DNA from: Halisarca cf. caerulea
Taxonomy: Eukaryota > Porifera > Demospongiae > Chondrillida > Halisarcidae
Reading direction: 5' to 3'
Length of the DNA stretch: 64,000 nt
Assembly: GCA_963170055.1 (NCBI GenBank)
Contig: CAUJGJ010000015.1
Span: forward strand, 1-64,000
In this document: positions 13,701 to 25,819 of the stretch, one piece after another
How positions within the stretch are numbered: position 1 is the first letter of the stretch
How the letters are laid out: each line of letters begins with the position of its first letter
The notes under the pieces: model-generated
The model's input: the letters and a program-made list of their open reading frames with translations, nothing else
The model's database searches: none
Told to the model about the DNA's origin: nothing
Position numbers and translations under genes: made by a program

Positions 13701-15940
13701 TCCACTCGGAATGTGCATTGCGCTAGTGCCAAATATTGGTATTAGCACCAGCATATCCAACATTACACTAATACGCACACAGTAGTTAAGAAACTTCATG
13801 TGTGTCCACTGGGAATGTGCGTGGTGCTAGTACCAAATATTGGTATTAGCACCAGCATATCCAACATTACACAAATACGCCCACAGCACTTCAGAAACGT
13901 CATGTGTGTCCATTGGGAATGTGCGTGGGGCTAGTGCCAAATATTGGTATTAGCACCAGCATATCCAACACTACACAAATACGCCCACAGCACTTCAGAA
14001 AGGTCATGTGTGTCCACTGGGAATGTGCGTGGTGCTAGTGCCAAATATTGGTATTAGCACCAGCATATCCAACATTACACAAATACGCACACAGTAGTTA
14101 AGAAACTTCATGTCTGTCCACTGGGAATGTGCGTGGTGCTAGTGCCAAATATTGGTATTAGCACCAGCATATCCAACATTACACAAATACGCACACAGTA
14201 ATTAAGAAACTTCATGTGTGTCCACTGGGAATGTGCTTGGTGCTAGTGCCAAATATTGGTATTAGCACCAGCATATCCAACACTACACAAATACGCACAC
14301 AGTAATTAAGAAACTTCATGTGTGTCCACTGGGAATGTGCTTGGTGCTAGTGCCAAATATTGGTATTAGCACCAGCATATCCAACACTACACAAATACGC
14401 CCACAGCACTTCAGAAACTTCATGTGTGTCCACTGGGAATTTTCGTGGTGCTAGTGCCAAATATTGGTATTAGCACCAGCATATCCAACATTACACAAAT
14501 ACGCCCACAGCACTTCAGAAACTTCATGTGTGTCCACTGGGAATGTGCGTGGTGCTAGTGTCAAATATTGGTATTAGCACCAGCATATCCAACACTACAC
14601 AAATACGCCCACAGCACTTCAGAAAGGTCATGTGCGTCCACTGGGAATGTGCGTGGTGCTAGTGCTAATATTGGTATTAGCACCAGCATATCCAACACTA
14701 CACAAATACGCCCAAAGCACTTCAGAAAGGTCATGTGTGTCCACTGGGAATGTGCGTGGTGCTAGTGCCAAATATTGGTATTAGCACCAGCATATCCAAC
14801 ATTACACAAATACGCACACAGTAGTTAAGAAACTTCATGTGTGTCCACTGGGAATGTGCGTGGTGCTAGTGCCAAATATTGGTATTAGCACCAGCATATC
14901 CAACACTACACAAATACGCACTCAGCATTTCAGAATCTTCATGTGTGTCCACTGGGAATGTGCGTGGTGCTAGTACCAAATATTGGTATTAGCACCAGCA
15001 TATCCAACATTACACAAATACGCCCACAGCACTTCAGAAACTTCATGTTTGTCCATTGGGAATATGCGTGGGGCTAGTGCCAAAAATTGTTATTAGCACC
15101 AGCATATCCAACCTTACACAAATACGCCCATAGCACTTCAGAAAGGTCATGTGTGTCCACTGGGTATGTGCGTGGTGCTAGTGCCAAATATTGGTATTAG
15201 CACCAGCATATCCAACACTACACAAATACGCCCACAGAACTTCAGAAACTTCATGTGTGTCCACTGGGAATGTGCGTGGTGCTAGTGCCAAATATTGGTA
15301 TTAGCACCAGCATATCCAACACTACACAAATATGCCCACAGCACTTCAGAAAGGTCATGTGTGTCCACTGGGAATGTGCGTGGTGCTAGTGCCAAATATT
15401 GGTATTAGCACCAGCATATCCAACACTACACAAATATGTCCACAGCACTTCAGAAAGGTCATGTGTGTCCACTGGGAATGTGCGTGGTGCTAGTGCCAAA
15501 TATATGTATTAGCACCAGCATTATCCAACACTACACAAATACGCCCACAGCACTTTAGAAAGGTCATGTGTGTCCACTCGGAATGTGCATTGTGCTAGTG
15601 CCAAATATTGGTATTAGCACCAGCATATCCAACATTACACTAATACGCACACAGTAGCTAAGAAACTTCATGTGTGTCCACTGGGAATGTGCGTGGGGCT
15701 AGTGCCAAATATTGGTATTAGCACCAGCATATCCAACATTACACAATTACGCACACAGTAGTTAAGAAACTTCATGTCTGTCCACTGGGAATGTGCGTGG
15801 TGCTAGTGCCAAATATTGGTATTAGCACCAGCATATCCAACATTATACAAATACGCACACAGTAGTTAAGAAACTTCATGTGTGTCCACTGGGAATGTGC
15901 GTGGTGCTAGTACCAAATATTGGTATTAGCACCAGCATAT
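7800..15940 (+). repeat. Superblock L2 of the left type A zone
   Basis: This block is marked by GCTAGTACCAAATATTGG, CCATTGGGAATGTGCGTGGG, TTACACTAATACGCACAC, CACTCGGAATGTGCAT and CATTTCAGAATCTTCATG. These markers are absent from L1, recur at about 20200-25034, and are rare in between. Boundaries are approximate. Confidence 0.6.
10440..13930 (+). repeat. 1249-bp and 313-bp higher-order repeats
   Basis: A trimer containing the 105-bp monomer GTCCAACTGGGAATGTGC occurs at 11549, 12798 and 13111. Spacings are 1249 bp (12 monomers plus 1) and 313 bp (3 monomers plus 1). The extra A in GTCCAACTGGG is the source of the plus 1. The CACTCGGAATGTGCATTG monomer is part of the same larger unit and recurs through the block. 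Confidence 0.75.
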
Positions 15941-18900
15941 CCAACACTACACAAATACGCCCACAGCACTTCAGAAAGGTCATGTGTGTCCACTGGGAAT
16001 GTGCGTGGTGCTAGTGCCAAATATTGGTATTAGCACCAGCATATCCAACACTACACAAATACGCCCACAGCACTTCAGAAACTTCATGTGTGTCCACTGG
16101 GAATGTGCGTGGTGCTAGTGCCAAATATTGGTATTAGCACCAGCATATCCAACATTACACAAATACGCACACAGTAGTTAAGAAACTTTATGTGTGTCCA
16201 CTGGGAATGTGCGTGGTGCTAGTGCCAAATATTGGTATTAGCACCAGCATATCCAACACTACACAAATACGCCCACAGCACTTCAGAAAGGTCATGTGTG
16301 TCCACTGGGAATGTGCGTGGTGCTAGTGCCAAATATTGGTATTAGCACCAGCATATCCAACACTACACAAATACGCCCACAGTACTTCAGAAAGGTCATG
16401 TGTGTCCACTGGGAATGTGCGTGGTGCTAGTGCCAAATATATGTATTAGCACCAGCATATCCAACATTACTCAAATACGCCCACAGCACTTCAGAAACTT
16501 CAAGTGTGTCCACTGGGAATGTGCGTGGTGCTAGTGCCAAATATTGGTATTAGCACCAGCATATCCAACACTACACAAATACGCCCACAGCACTTCATAA
16601 ACTTCATGTGTGTCCACTGGGAATGTACGTGGTGCTAGTGCCAAATATTGGTATTAGCACCAGCATATCCAACATTACACAAATACGCACACAGTAGTTA
16701 AGAAACTTCATGTGTGTCCACTGGGAATGTGCGTGGTGCTAGTTCCAAATATTGGTATTAGCACCAGCATATCCAACACTACACAAATACGCCCACAGCA
16801 CTTCAGAAAGGTCATGTGTGTCCACTGGGAATATGCGTGGTGCTAGTGCCAAATATATGTATTAGCACCAGCATATCCAACATTACTCAAATACGCCCAC
16901 AGCACTTCAGAAACTTCATGTGTGTCCACTGGGAATGTGCGTGGTGCTAGTGCCAAATATTGGTATTAGCACCAGCATATCCAACACTACACAAATACGC
17001 CCACAGCACTTCATAAACTTCATGTGTGTCCACTGGGAATGTGCGTGGTGCTAGTGCCAAATATTGGTATTAGCACAAGCATATCCAACATTACACAAAT
17101 ACGCACACAGTAGTTAAGAAACTTCATGTGTGTCCACTGGGAATGTGCGTGGTGCTAGTTCCAAATATTGGTATTAGCACCAGCATATCCAACACTACAC
17201 AAATACGCCCACAGCACTTCAGAAACTTCATGTGTGTCCATTGGGAATGTGCGTGGTTCTAGTGCCAAATATTGGTATTAGCACCAGCATATCCAACATT
17301 ACACAAATACGCACACAGTAGTTAAGAAACTTCATGTGTGTCCACTGGGAATGTGCGTGGTGCTAGTGCCAAATATTGTTATTAGCACCAGCATATCCAA
17401 CACTACACAAATACGCCCACAGCACTTCAGAAACTTCATGTGTGTCCACTGGGAATGTGCGTGGTGCTAGTGCCAAATATTGGTATTAGCACCAGCATAT
17501 CCAACACTACATAAATACGCCCACAGCACTTCAGAAACTTCATGTGTGTCCACTGGGAATGTGCGTGGTGCTAGTGCCAAATATTGGTATTAGCACCAGC
17601 ATATCCAACATTACACAAATACGCACACAGTAGTTAAGAAACTTTATGTGTGTCCACTGGGAATGTGCGTGGTGCTAGTGCCAAATATTGGTATTAGCAC
17701 CAGCATATTCAACACTACACAAATACGCCCACAGCACTTCAGAAAGGTCATGTGTGTCCACTGGGAATGTGCGTGGTGCTAGTGCCAAATATTGGTATTA
17801 GCACCAGCATATCCAACACTACACAAATACGCCCACAGTACTTCAGAAAGGTCATGTGTGTCCACTGGGAATGTGCGTGGTGCTAGTGCCAAATATTGGT
17901 ATTAGCACCAGCATATCCAACATTACTCAAATACGCCCACAGCACTTCAGAAACATCATGTGTGTCCACTGGGAATGTGCGTGGTGCTAGTGCCAAATAT
18001 TGGTATTAGCACCAGCATATCCAACACTACACAAATACGCCCACAGCACTTCAGAAACTTCATGTGTGTCCACTAGGAATGTACGTGGTGCTAGTGCCAA
18101 ATATTGGTATTAGCACCAGCATATCCAACATTACACAAATACGCACACAGTAGTTAAGAAACTTCATGTGTGTCCACTGGGAATGTGCGTGGTGCTAGTT
18201 CCAAATATTGGTATTAGCACCAGCATATCCAACACTACACAAATACGCCCACAGCACTTCAGAAACTTCATGTGTGTCCACTGGGAATGTGCGTGGTGCT
18301 AGTGCCAAATATTGGTATTAGCACCAGCATATCCAACACTACACAAATACGCCCACAGCACTTCAGCAACTTAATGTGTGTCCACTGGGAATTTGCGTGG
18401 TGCTAGTGCCAAATTTTGGTATTAGCACCAGCATATCCAACATTACACAAATACGCCCACAGTAGTTAAGAAACTTTATGTGTGTCCACTGGGAATGTGC
18501 GTGGTGCTAGTGCCATATATTGGTATTAGCACCAGCATATCCAACACTACACAAATACGCCCACAGCACTTCAGAAAGGTCATGTGTGTCCACTGGGAAT
18601 GTGCGTGGTGCTAGTGCCAAATATTGGTATTAGCACCAGCATATCCAACACTACACAAATACGCCCACAGCACTTCATAAACTTCATGTGTGTCCACTGG
18701 GAATGTGCGTGGTGCTAGTGCCAAATATTGGTATTAGCACCAGCATATCCAACAGTACACAAATACGCACACAGTAATTAAGAAACTTCATGTGTGTCCA
18801 CTGGGAATGTGCGTCGTGCTAGTTCCAAATATTGGTATTAGCACCAATATATCCAACACTACACAAATACGCCCACAGCACTTCAGAAACTTCATGTGTG

Positions 18901-20200
18901 TCCACTGGGAATGTGCGTGGTGCTAGTGCTAATATTGGTATTAGCACCAGCATATCCAACACTACACAAATACGCCCACAGCACTTCAGAAACTTAATGT
19001 GTGTCCACTTGGAATTTGCGTGGTGCTAGTGCCAAATTTTGGTATTAGCACCAGCATATCCAACATTACACAAATACGCACACAGTAGTTAAGAAACTTC
19101 ATGTGTGTCCACTGGGAATGTGCGTGGTGCTAGTGCCATATATTGGTATTAGCACCAGCATATCCAACACTACACAAATACGCCCACAGCACTTCAGAAA
19201 GGTCATGTGTGTCCACTGGGAATGTGCGTGGTGCTAATGCCAAATATTGGTATTAGCACCAGCATATCCAACACTACACAAATACGCCCACAGTACTTCA
19301 GAAAGGTCATGTGTGTCCACTGGGAATGTGCGTGGTGCTAGTGCCAAATATATGTATTTGCACCAGCATATCCAACATTACTCAAATACGCCCACAGCAC
19401 TTCAGAAACTTCATGTGTGTCCACTGGGAATGTGCGTGGTGCTAGTGCCAAATATTGGTATTAGCACCAGCATATCCAACACTACACAAATACGCCCACA
19501 GCACTTCAGAAACTTCATGTGTGTCCACTGGGAATGTGCGTGGTGCTAGTTCCAAATATTGGTATTAGCACCAGCATATCCAACACTACACATATACGCA
19601 CACAGTAATTAAGAAACTTTATGTGTGTCCACTGGGAATGTGCGTGGTGCTAGTTCCAAATATTGGTATTAGCACCAGCATATCCAACACTACACATATA
19701 CGCACACAGTAGTTAAGAAACTTTATGTGTGTCCACTGGGAATGTGCGTGGTGCTAGTGCCATATATTGGTATTAGCACCAGCATATCCAACACTACACA
19801 AATACGCCCACAGCACTTCAGAAAGGTCATGTGTGTCCACTGGGAATGTGCGTTGTGCTAGTGCCAAATATTGGTATTAGCACCAGCATATCCAACACTA
19901 CACAAATACGCCCACAGTACTTCAGAAAGGTCATGTGTGTCCACTGGGAATGTGCGTGGTGCTAGTGCCAAATATATGTATTAGCACCAGCATATCCAAC
20001 ATTACTCAAATACGCCCACAGCACTTCAGAAACTTCATGTGTGTCCACTGGGAATGTGCGTGGTGCTAGTGCCAAATATTGGTATTAGCACCAGCATATC
20101 CAACACTACACAAATACGCCCACAGCACTTCATAAACTTCATGTGTGTCCACTGGGAATGTGCGTGGTGCTAGTGCCAAATATTGGTATTAGCACCAGCA
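15940..20200 (+). repeat. Superblock L3, related to L1
   Basis: The L1 markers return here, for example ATATATGTATTAGC with ATTACTCAAATACG at about 16438, 16855, 19350 and 19972. The stretch around 19240-20150 matches 520-1430 monomer for monomer. The private variant GTGCGTTGTG lies at 1131 and at 19849, an offset of 18718 bp (180 monomers minus 2 bases). Confidence 0.6.
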
Positions 20201-20286
20201 TATCCAATATTACACAAATACGCCCACAGCACTTCATAAACTTCATGTGTGTCCACTGGGAATGTGCGTGGTGCTAGTGCCAAATA

Positions 20287-22980
20287 TTGGTATTAGCAAC
20301 AGCATATCCAACACTACACAAATACGCCCACAGCACTTCAGAAAGGTCATGTGTGTCCACTGGGAATGTGCGTGGTGCTAGTGCCAAATATTGGTATTTG
20401 CACCAGCATATACAACACTACACAAGTACGCCCACAGCACTTCAGAAAGGTCATGTGCGTCCACTGGGAATGTGCTTGGTGCTAGTGCCAAATATTGGTA
20501 TTAGCACCAGCATATCCAACACTACACAAATACGCCCACAGCACTTCAGAAAGGTCATGTGCGTCCACTGGGAATGTGCATGGTGCTAGTGCCAAATATT
20601 GGTATTAGCACCAGCATATCCAACATTACACAAATACGCCCACAGTAGTTAAGAAACTTCATGTGTGTCCATTGGGAATGTGCGTGGGGCTAGTGCCAAA
20701 TATTGGTATTAGCACCAGCATATCCAACACTACACAAATACGCCCACAGCACTTCAGAAACTTCATGTGTGTCCACTGGGAATGTGCGTGGTGCTAGTGT
20801 TAAATATTGGTATTAGCACCAGCATATCCAACACTACACAAATACGCCCACAGCACTTCAGAATCTTCATGTGTGTACACTGGGAATGTGCGTGGTGCTA
20901 GTGCCAAATATTGGTATTAGCACCAGCATATCCAACATTACACAAATACGCACACAGTAGTTGAGAAACTTCATGTCTGTCCACTGGGAATGTGCGTGGT
21001 GCTAGTGCCAAATATTGGTATTAGCACCAGCATATCCAACATTACACAAATACGCACACAGTAATTAAGAAACTTCATGTGTGTCCACTGGGAATGTGCT
21101 TGGTGCTAGTGCCAAATATTGTTATTAGCACCAGCATATCCAACACTACACAAATACGCCCACAGCACTTCAGAAACTTCATGTGTGTCCACTGGGAATT
21201 TTCGTGGTGCTAGTGCCAAATATTGTATTAGCACCAGCATATCCAACATTACACAAATACGCCCACAGTACTTCAGAAACTTCATGTGTGTCCATTGGGA
21301 ATGTGCGTGGGGCTAGTGCCAAATATTGTTATTAGCACCAGCATATCCAACATTACACAAATACGCCCACAGCACTTCAGAAACTTCATGTGTGTCCTCT
21401 GGGAATGTGCGTGGTGCTAGTGCCATGTATGCGTATTAGCACCAGCATATCCAACACTACACAAATACGCCCATAGCACTACAGAAAGGTCATGTGTGTC
21501 CACTGGGAATGTGCGTGGTGCTAGTGCCAAATATTGGTATTAGCACCAGCATATCCAACACTACACAAATACGCCCACAGAACTTCAGAAACTTCATGTG
21601 TGTCCACTGGGAATGTGCGTGGGGCTAGTGCCAAATATTGGTATTAGCACCAGCATATCCAACATTACACAAATACGCACACAGTAGTTAAGAAACTTCA
21701 TGTGTGTCCACTGGGAATGTGCGTGGTGCTAGTGCCAAATATTGGTATTAGCACCAGCATATCCAACACTACACAAATACGCCCACAGCATTTCAGAATC
21801 TTCATGTGTGTCCACTGGGAATGTGCGTGGTGCTAGTACCAAATATTGGTATTAGCACCAGCATATCCAACATTACACAAATACGCCCACAGCACTTCAG
21901 AAACTTCATGTGTGTCCATTGGGAATGTGCGTGGTGCTAGTGCCAAATATTGTTATTAGCACCAGCATATCCAACACTACACAAATACGCCCACAGCACT
22001 TCAGAAACTTCATGTGTGTCCACTGGGAATGTGCGTGGTGCTAGTGCCAAATATTGGTATTAGCACCAGCATATCCAACATTACAAAAATACGCCCACAG
22101 CACTTCAGAAACTTCATGTGTGTCCACTGGGAATGTGCGTGGTGCTAGTGCCAAATATTGGTATTAGCACCAGCATATCCAACACTACACAAATATGCCC
22201 ACAGCACTTCAGAAAGGTCATGTGTGTCCACTGGGAATGAGCGTGGTGCTAGTGCCAAATATTGGTATTAGCACCAGCATATCCAACACTACACAAATAC
22301 GCCCACAGCACTTTAGAAAGGTCATGTGTGTCCACTCGGAATGTGCATGGTGCTAGTGCCAAATATTGGTATTAGCACCAGCATATCCAACATTACACTA
22401 ATACGCACACAGTAGTTAAGAAACTTCATGTGTGTCCACTGGGAATGTGCGTGGTGCTAGTACCAAATATTGGTATTAGCACCAGCATATCCAACATTAC
22501 ACAAATACGCCCACAGCATTTCAGAAACGTCATGTGTGTCCATTGGGAATGTGCGTGGGGCTAGTGCCAAATATTGTTATTAGCACCAGCATATCCAACA
22601 CTACACAAATACGCCCACAGCACTTCAGAAACTTCATGTGTGTCCACTGGGAATGTGCGTGGTGCTAGTGTCAAATATTGGTATTAGCAACAGCATATCC
22701 AACACTACACATATACGCCCACAGCACTTCAGAAAGGTCATGTGTGTCCACTGGGAATGTGCGTGGTGCTAGTGCCAAATATTGGTATTTGCACCAGCAT
22801 ATCCAACATTACACAAGTACGCCCACAGCACTTCAGAAAGGTCATGTGCGTCCACTGGGAATGTGCTTGGTGCTAGTGCCAAATATTGGTATTAGCACCA
22901 GCATATCCAACACTACACAAATACGCCCACAGCACTTCAGAAAGGTCATGTGCGTCCACTGGGAATGTGCGTGGTGCTAG
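20287..22980 (+). repeat. 2391-bp higher-order repeat
   Basis: A trimer with TATTAGCAACAGCATATCC, then GGTATTTGCACCAGC, then GTGCTTGGTGCTAG lies at 20287 and again at 22678. The distance is 2391 bp (23 monomers minus 1 base). The intervening block holds L2-type monomers. Confidence 0.65.
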
Positions 22981-23812
22981 TGCCAAATATTGGTATTAGC
23001 ACCAGCATATCCAACATTACACAAATACGCCCACAGTAGTTAAGAAACTTCATGTGTGTCCATTGGGAATGTGCGTGGGGCTAGTGCAAAACATTGGTAT
23101 TAGCACCAGCATATCCAACACTACACAAATACGCCCACAGCACTTCAGAAACTTCATGTGTGTCCACTGGGAATGTGCGTGGTGCTAGTGTCAAATATTG
23201 GAATTAGCACCATTATATCCAACACTACACAAATACGCCCACAGCACTTCAGAAAGGTCATGTGTGTCCATTGGGAATGTGCGTGGGGCTAGTGCCAAAT
23301 ATTGGTATTAGCACCAGCATATCCAACACTACACAAATACGCCCACAGTACTTCAGAAACTTCATGTGTGTCCACTGGGAATGTGCGTGGTGCTAGTGTC
23401 AAATATTGGTATTAGCACCAGCATATCCAACACTACACAAATACGCCCACAGAACTTCAGAAAGGTCATGTGTGTCCACTGGGAATGTGCGTGGTGCTAG
23501 TGCCAAATATTGGTATTAGCACCAGCATATCCAACACTACACAAGTACACCCACAGCACTTCAGAAAGGTCATGTGCGTCCACTGGGAATGTGCGTGGTG
23601 CTAGTGCCAAATATTGGTATTAGCAACAGCATATCCAACACTACACAAATACGCCCACAGCACTTCAGAAAGGTCATGTGCGTCCACTGGGAATGTGCGT
23701 GGTGCTAGTGCCAAATATTGGTATTAGCACCAGCATATCCAACACTACTCAAATACGCCCACAGCACTTCAGAAAGGTCATGTGTGTCCACTGGGAATGT
23801 GCGTGGTGCTAG

Positions 23813-23902
23813 TGCCAAATATTGGTATTAGCACCAGGATATCCACGCCCACAGCACTTAAGAAAGGTCATGTGCGTCCACTGGGAATGTGCGTGGTGCT
23901 AG
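23813..23902 (+). repeat. Short 90-bp satellite monomer
   Basis: Successive TGCCAAATATTGG cores lie at 23813 and 23903, only 90 bp apart. The monomer reads GGATATCCACGCCCACAGC, so 14 bp between ATATCC and ACGCCC are missing. It is the largest internal monomer deletion I noticed in the type A zone. The hairpin region is intact. Confidence 0.85.
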
Positions 23903-25819
23903 TGCCAAATATTGGTATTAGCACCAGCATATCCAACACTACACAAATACGCCCACAGCACTTCAGAAAGGTCATGTGCGTCCACTGGGAATGTGCGTGG
24001 TGCTAGTGCCAAATATTGGTATTAGCACCAGCATATCCAACACTACACAATACGCCCACAGTAGTTAAGAAACTTCATGTGTGTCCACTGGGAATGTGTG
24101 TGGTGGAGGTGCCAAATATTGGTATTAGCACCAGCATATCCAACATTACACAAATACGCCCACAGTAGTTAAGAATCTTCATGTGTGTCCACTGGGAAAG
24201 TGCGTGGTGCTAGTGCCAAATATTGGTATTAGAACCAGCATATCCAGCATTACACAAATACGCCCACAGTAGTTAAGAAACTTCATGTGTGTCCACTGGG
24301 AATGTGCGTGGTGATAGTGCCAAATATTGGTATTAGCACCAACATATCCAACACTACACAAATACGCCCACAGCATATCAGAATCTTCATGTGTGTACAC
24401 TGGGAATGTGCGTGGTGCTAGTACCAAATATTAGTATTAGCACCAGCATATCCAACACTACACAAATACGCCCACAGCACTTCAGAATCTTCATGTGTGT
24501 ACACTGGGAATGTGCGTGGTGCTAGTGCCAAATATTGGTATTAGCACCAGCATATCCAACATTACACAAATACGCCCAAAGTAGTTAAGAAACTTCATAT
24601 GTGTCCACTGGGAATGTGCGTGGTGCTAGTACCAAATATTGGTATTAGCACCAGCATATCCAACACTACACAAATACGCCCACAGCACTTGAGAAAGGTC
24701 ATGTGTGTCCACTGGGAATGTGTTTGGTGCTAGTACCAAATATTGGTATTAGCACCAGCATATCCAACACTACACAAATACGCTCACAGCACTTCAGAAA
24801 GGTCATGTGTGTCCACTGGGAATGTGCGTGGTGCTAGTGCCAAATATTGGTATTAGCACCAGCATATCCAACACTACACAAATACGCCCACAGCACTTCA
24901 GAAAGGTCATGTGTGTCCACTGGGAATGTGCGTGGTGCTAGTGCCAAATATTGGTATTAGCACCAGCATATCCAACACTACACAAATACGCCCACAGCAC
25001 TTCAGAAATGTCATGTGGGTCCACTGGGAATGTGCGTGGTTCTATTGCCAAATATTGGTTTTAGAACCACCATATTCAACACTACACAAATATGCCCACA
25101 GCACTTCAGAAACTTCATGTGTATCCACTGAGAATGTGCGTGGTGCTAGTGCCAAGTATTGGTCTTAGAACCACCATATACAACACTACACAAATACGCC
25201 CACAGTACTTCAGAAACTTCATGCGTGTGCACTGGGAATGTGCATGGTGCTATTGCCAAATTTTGGTCGTAGAACCACCATATCCAACACTTCACAAATA
25301 CGCCCACAGCACTTTAGAAACTTCATGCGTGTGCACAGGGATTGTGTATGGTGCTAGTGCCACATTTTGGTCTTAGAACCACCATATACAACACTACACA
25401 AATACATACACAGCAATTCAGAAACTTCATGTGTGTCCATTGGGAATGTGCGTGGTGCTAGTGCCAAATATTGGTATTAGCACCAGCATACTAAACACTA
25501 CATAAATACGCCCACAGCAGTTTAGAAACTTCATGTGTGTCCACTGAGAATGTGCATGGTGCTAGTGCCAAATATTGGTCTTAGAACCATCATATCAAAC
25601 ACTACACAAATTTACCCACAGCACTACAGAAACTTAATGTGCTTCCACTGGGAATGTGCGTGGTGCTAATGCCAAATATTTGTATTAGCACCAGCATATC
25701 CAATAGTACACAAAAACGCCCACAGCACTTCAGAAACTTCATGCGTTTCCACTGAGAATGTGCATGGTGCTAGTGCCAAATATTGGTCTTAGAACCATCA
25801 TATCAAACACTACACAAAT

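Larger units (their letters stand above)
1..25034 (+). repeat. Left arm, outer zone: type A monomers
   Basis: Type A monomers read GGTATTAGCACCAGCATATCC after the core (here shown as the pieces GGTATTAGCACC and AGCATATCC). They retain GTGCGTGG and AATACGCCC in most copies. Two frequent subtypes differ in the middle: CGCCCACAGCACTTCAG versus CGCACACAGTAGTTAAG, the latter usually with AACATTACAC instead of AACACTACAC. A third variable site after CAGAAA is CTTCATG versus GGTCATG. Combinations of these subtypes define the higher-order repeats listed separately. The change to type B is at about 25035, where the first TTTTAGAACCACCATATTC monomer appears. Confidence 0.9.
20200..25034 (+). repeat. 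Superblock L4, related to L2
   Basis: The L2 markers return here. CATAGCAC at 8471 pairs with 21472, and GCTAGTACC at 8831 with 21832, both at an offset of 13001 bp. TCGGAATGTGCATGG at 9231 pairs with 22336, an offset of 13105. The offset change of 104 is one monomer gained or lost between the copies. Confidence 0.6.

Noticed and set aside
19247..19549. 100-codon open frames such as 19247-19549, 20287-20589 and 22678-22980, seemingly a repeated protein family
   Set aside because: Three 104-bp monomers equal 104 codons, so a frame that crosses a trimer reads the same monomer in all three phases. The peptides are translations of the satellite on either strand, with no codon bias, start context or independent conservation.
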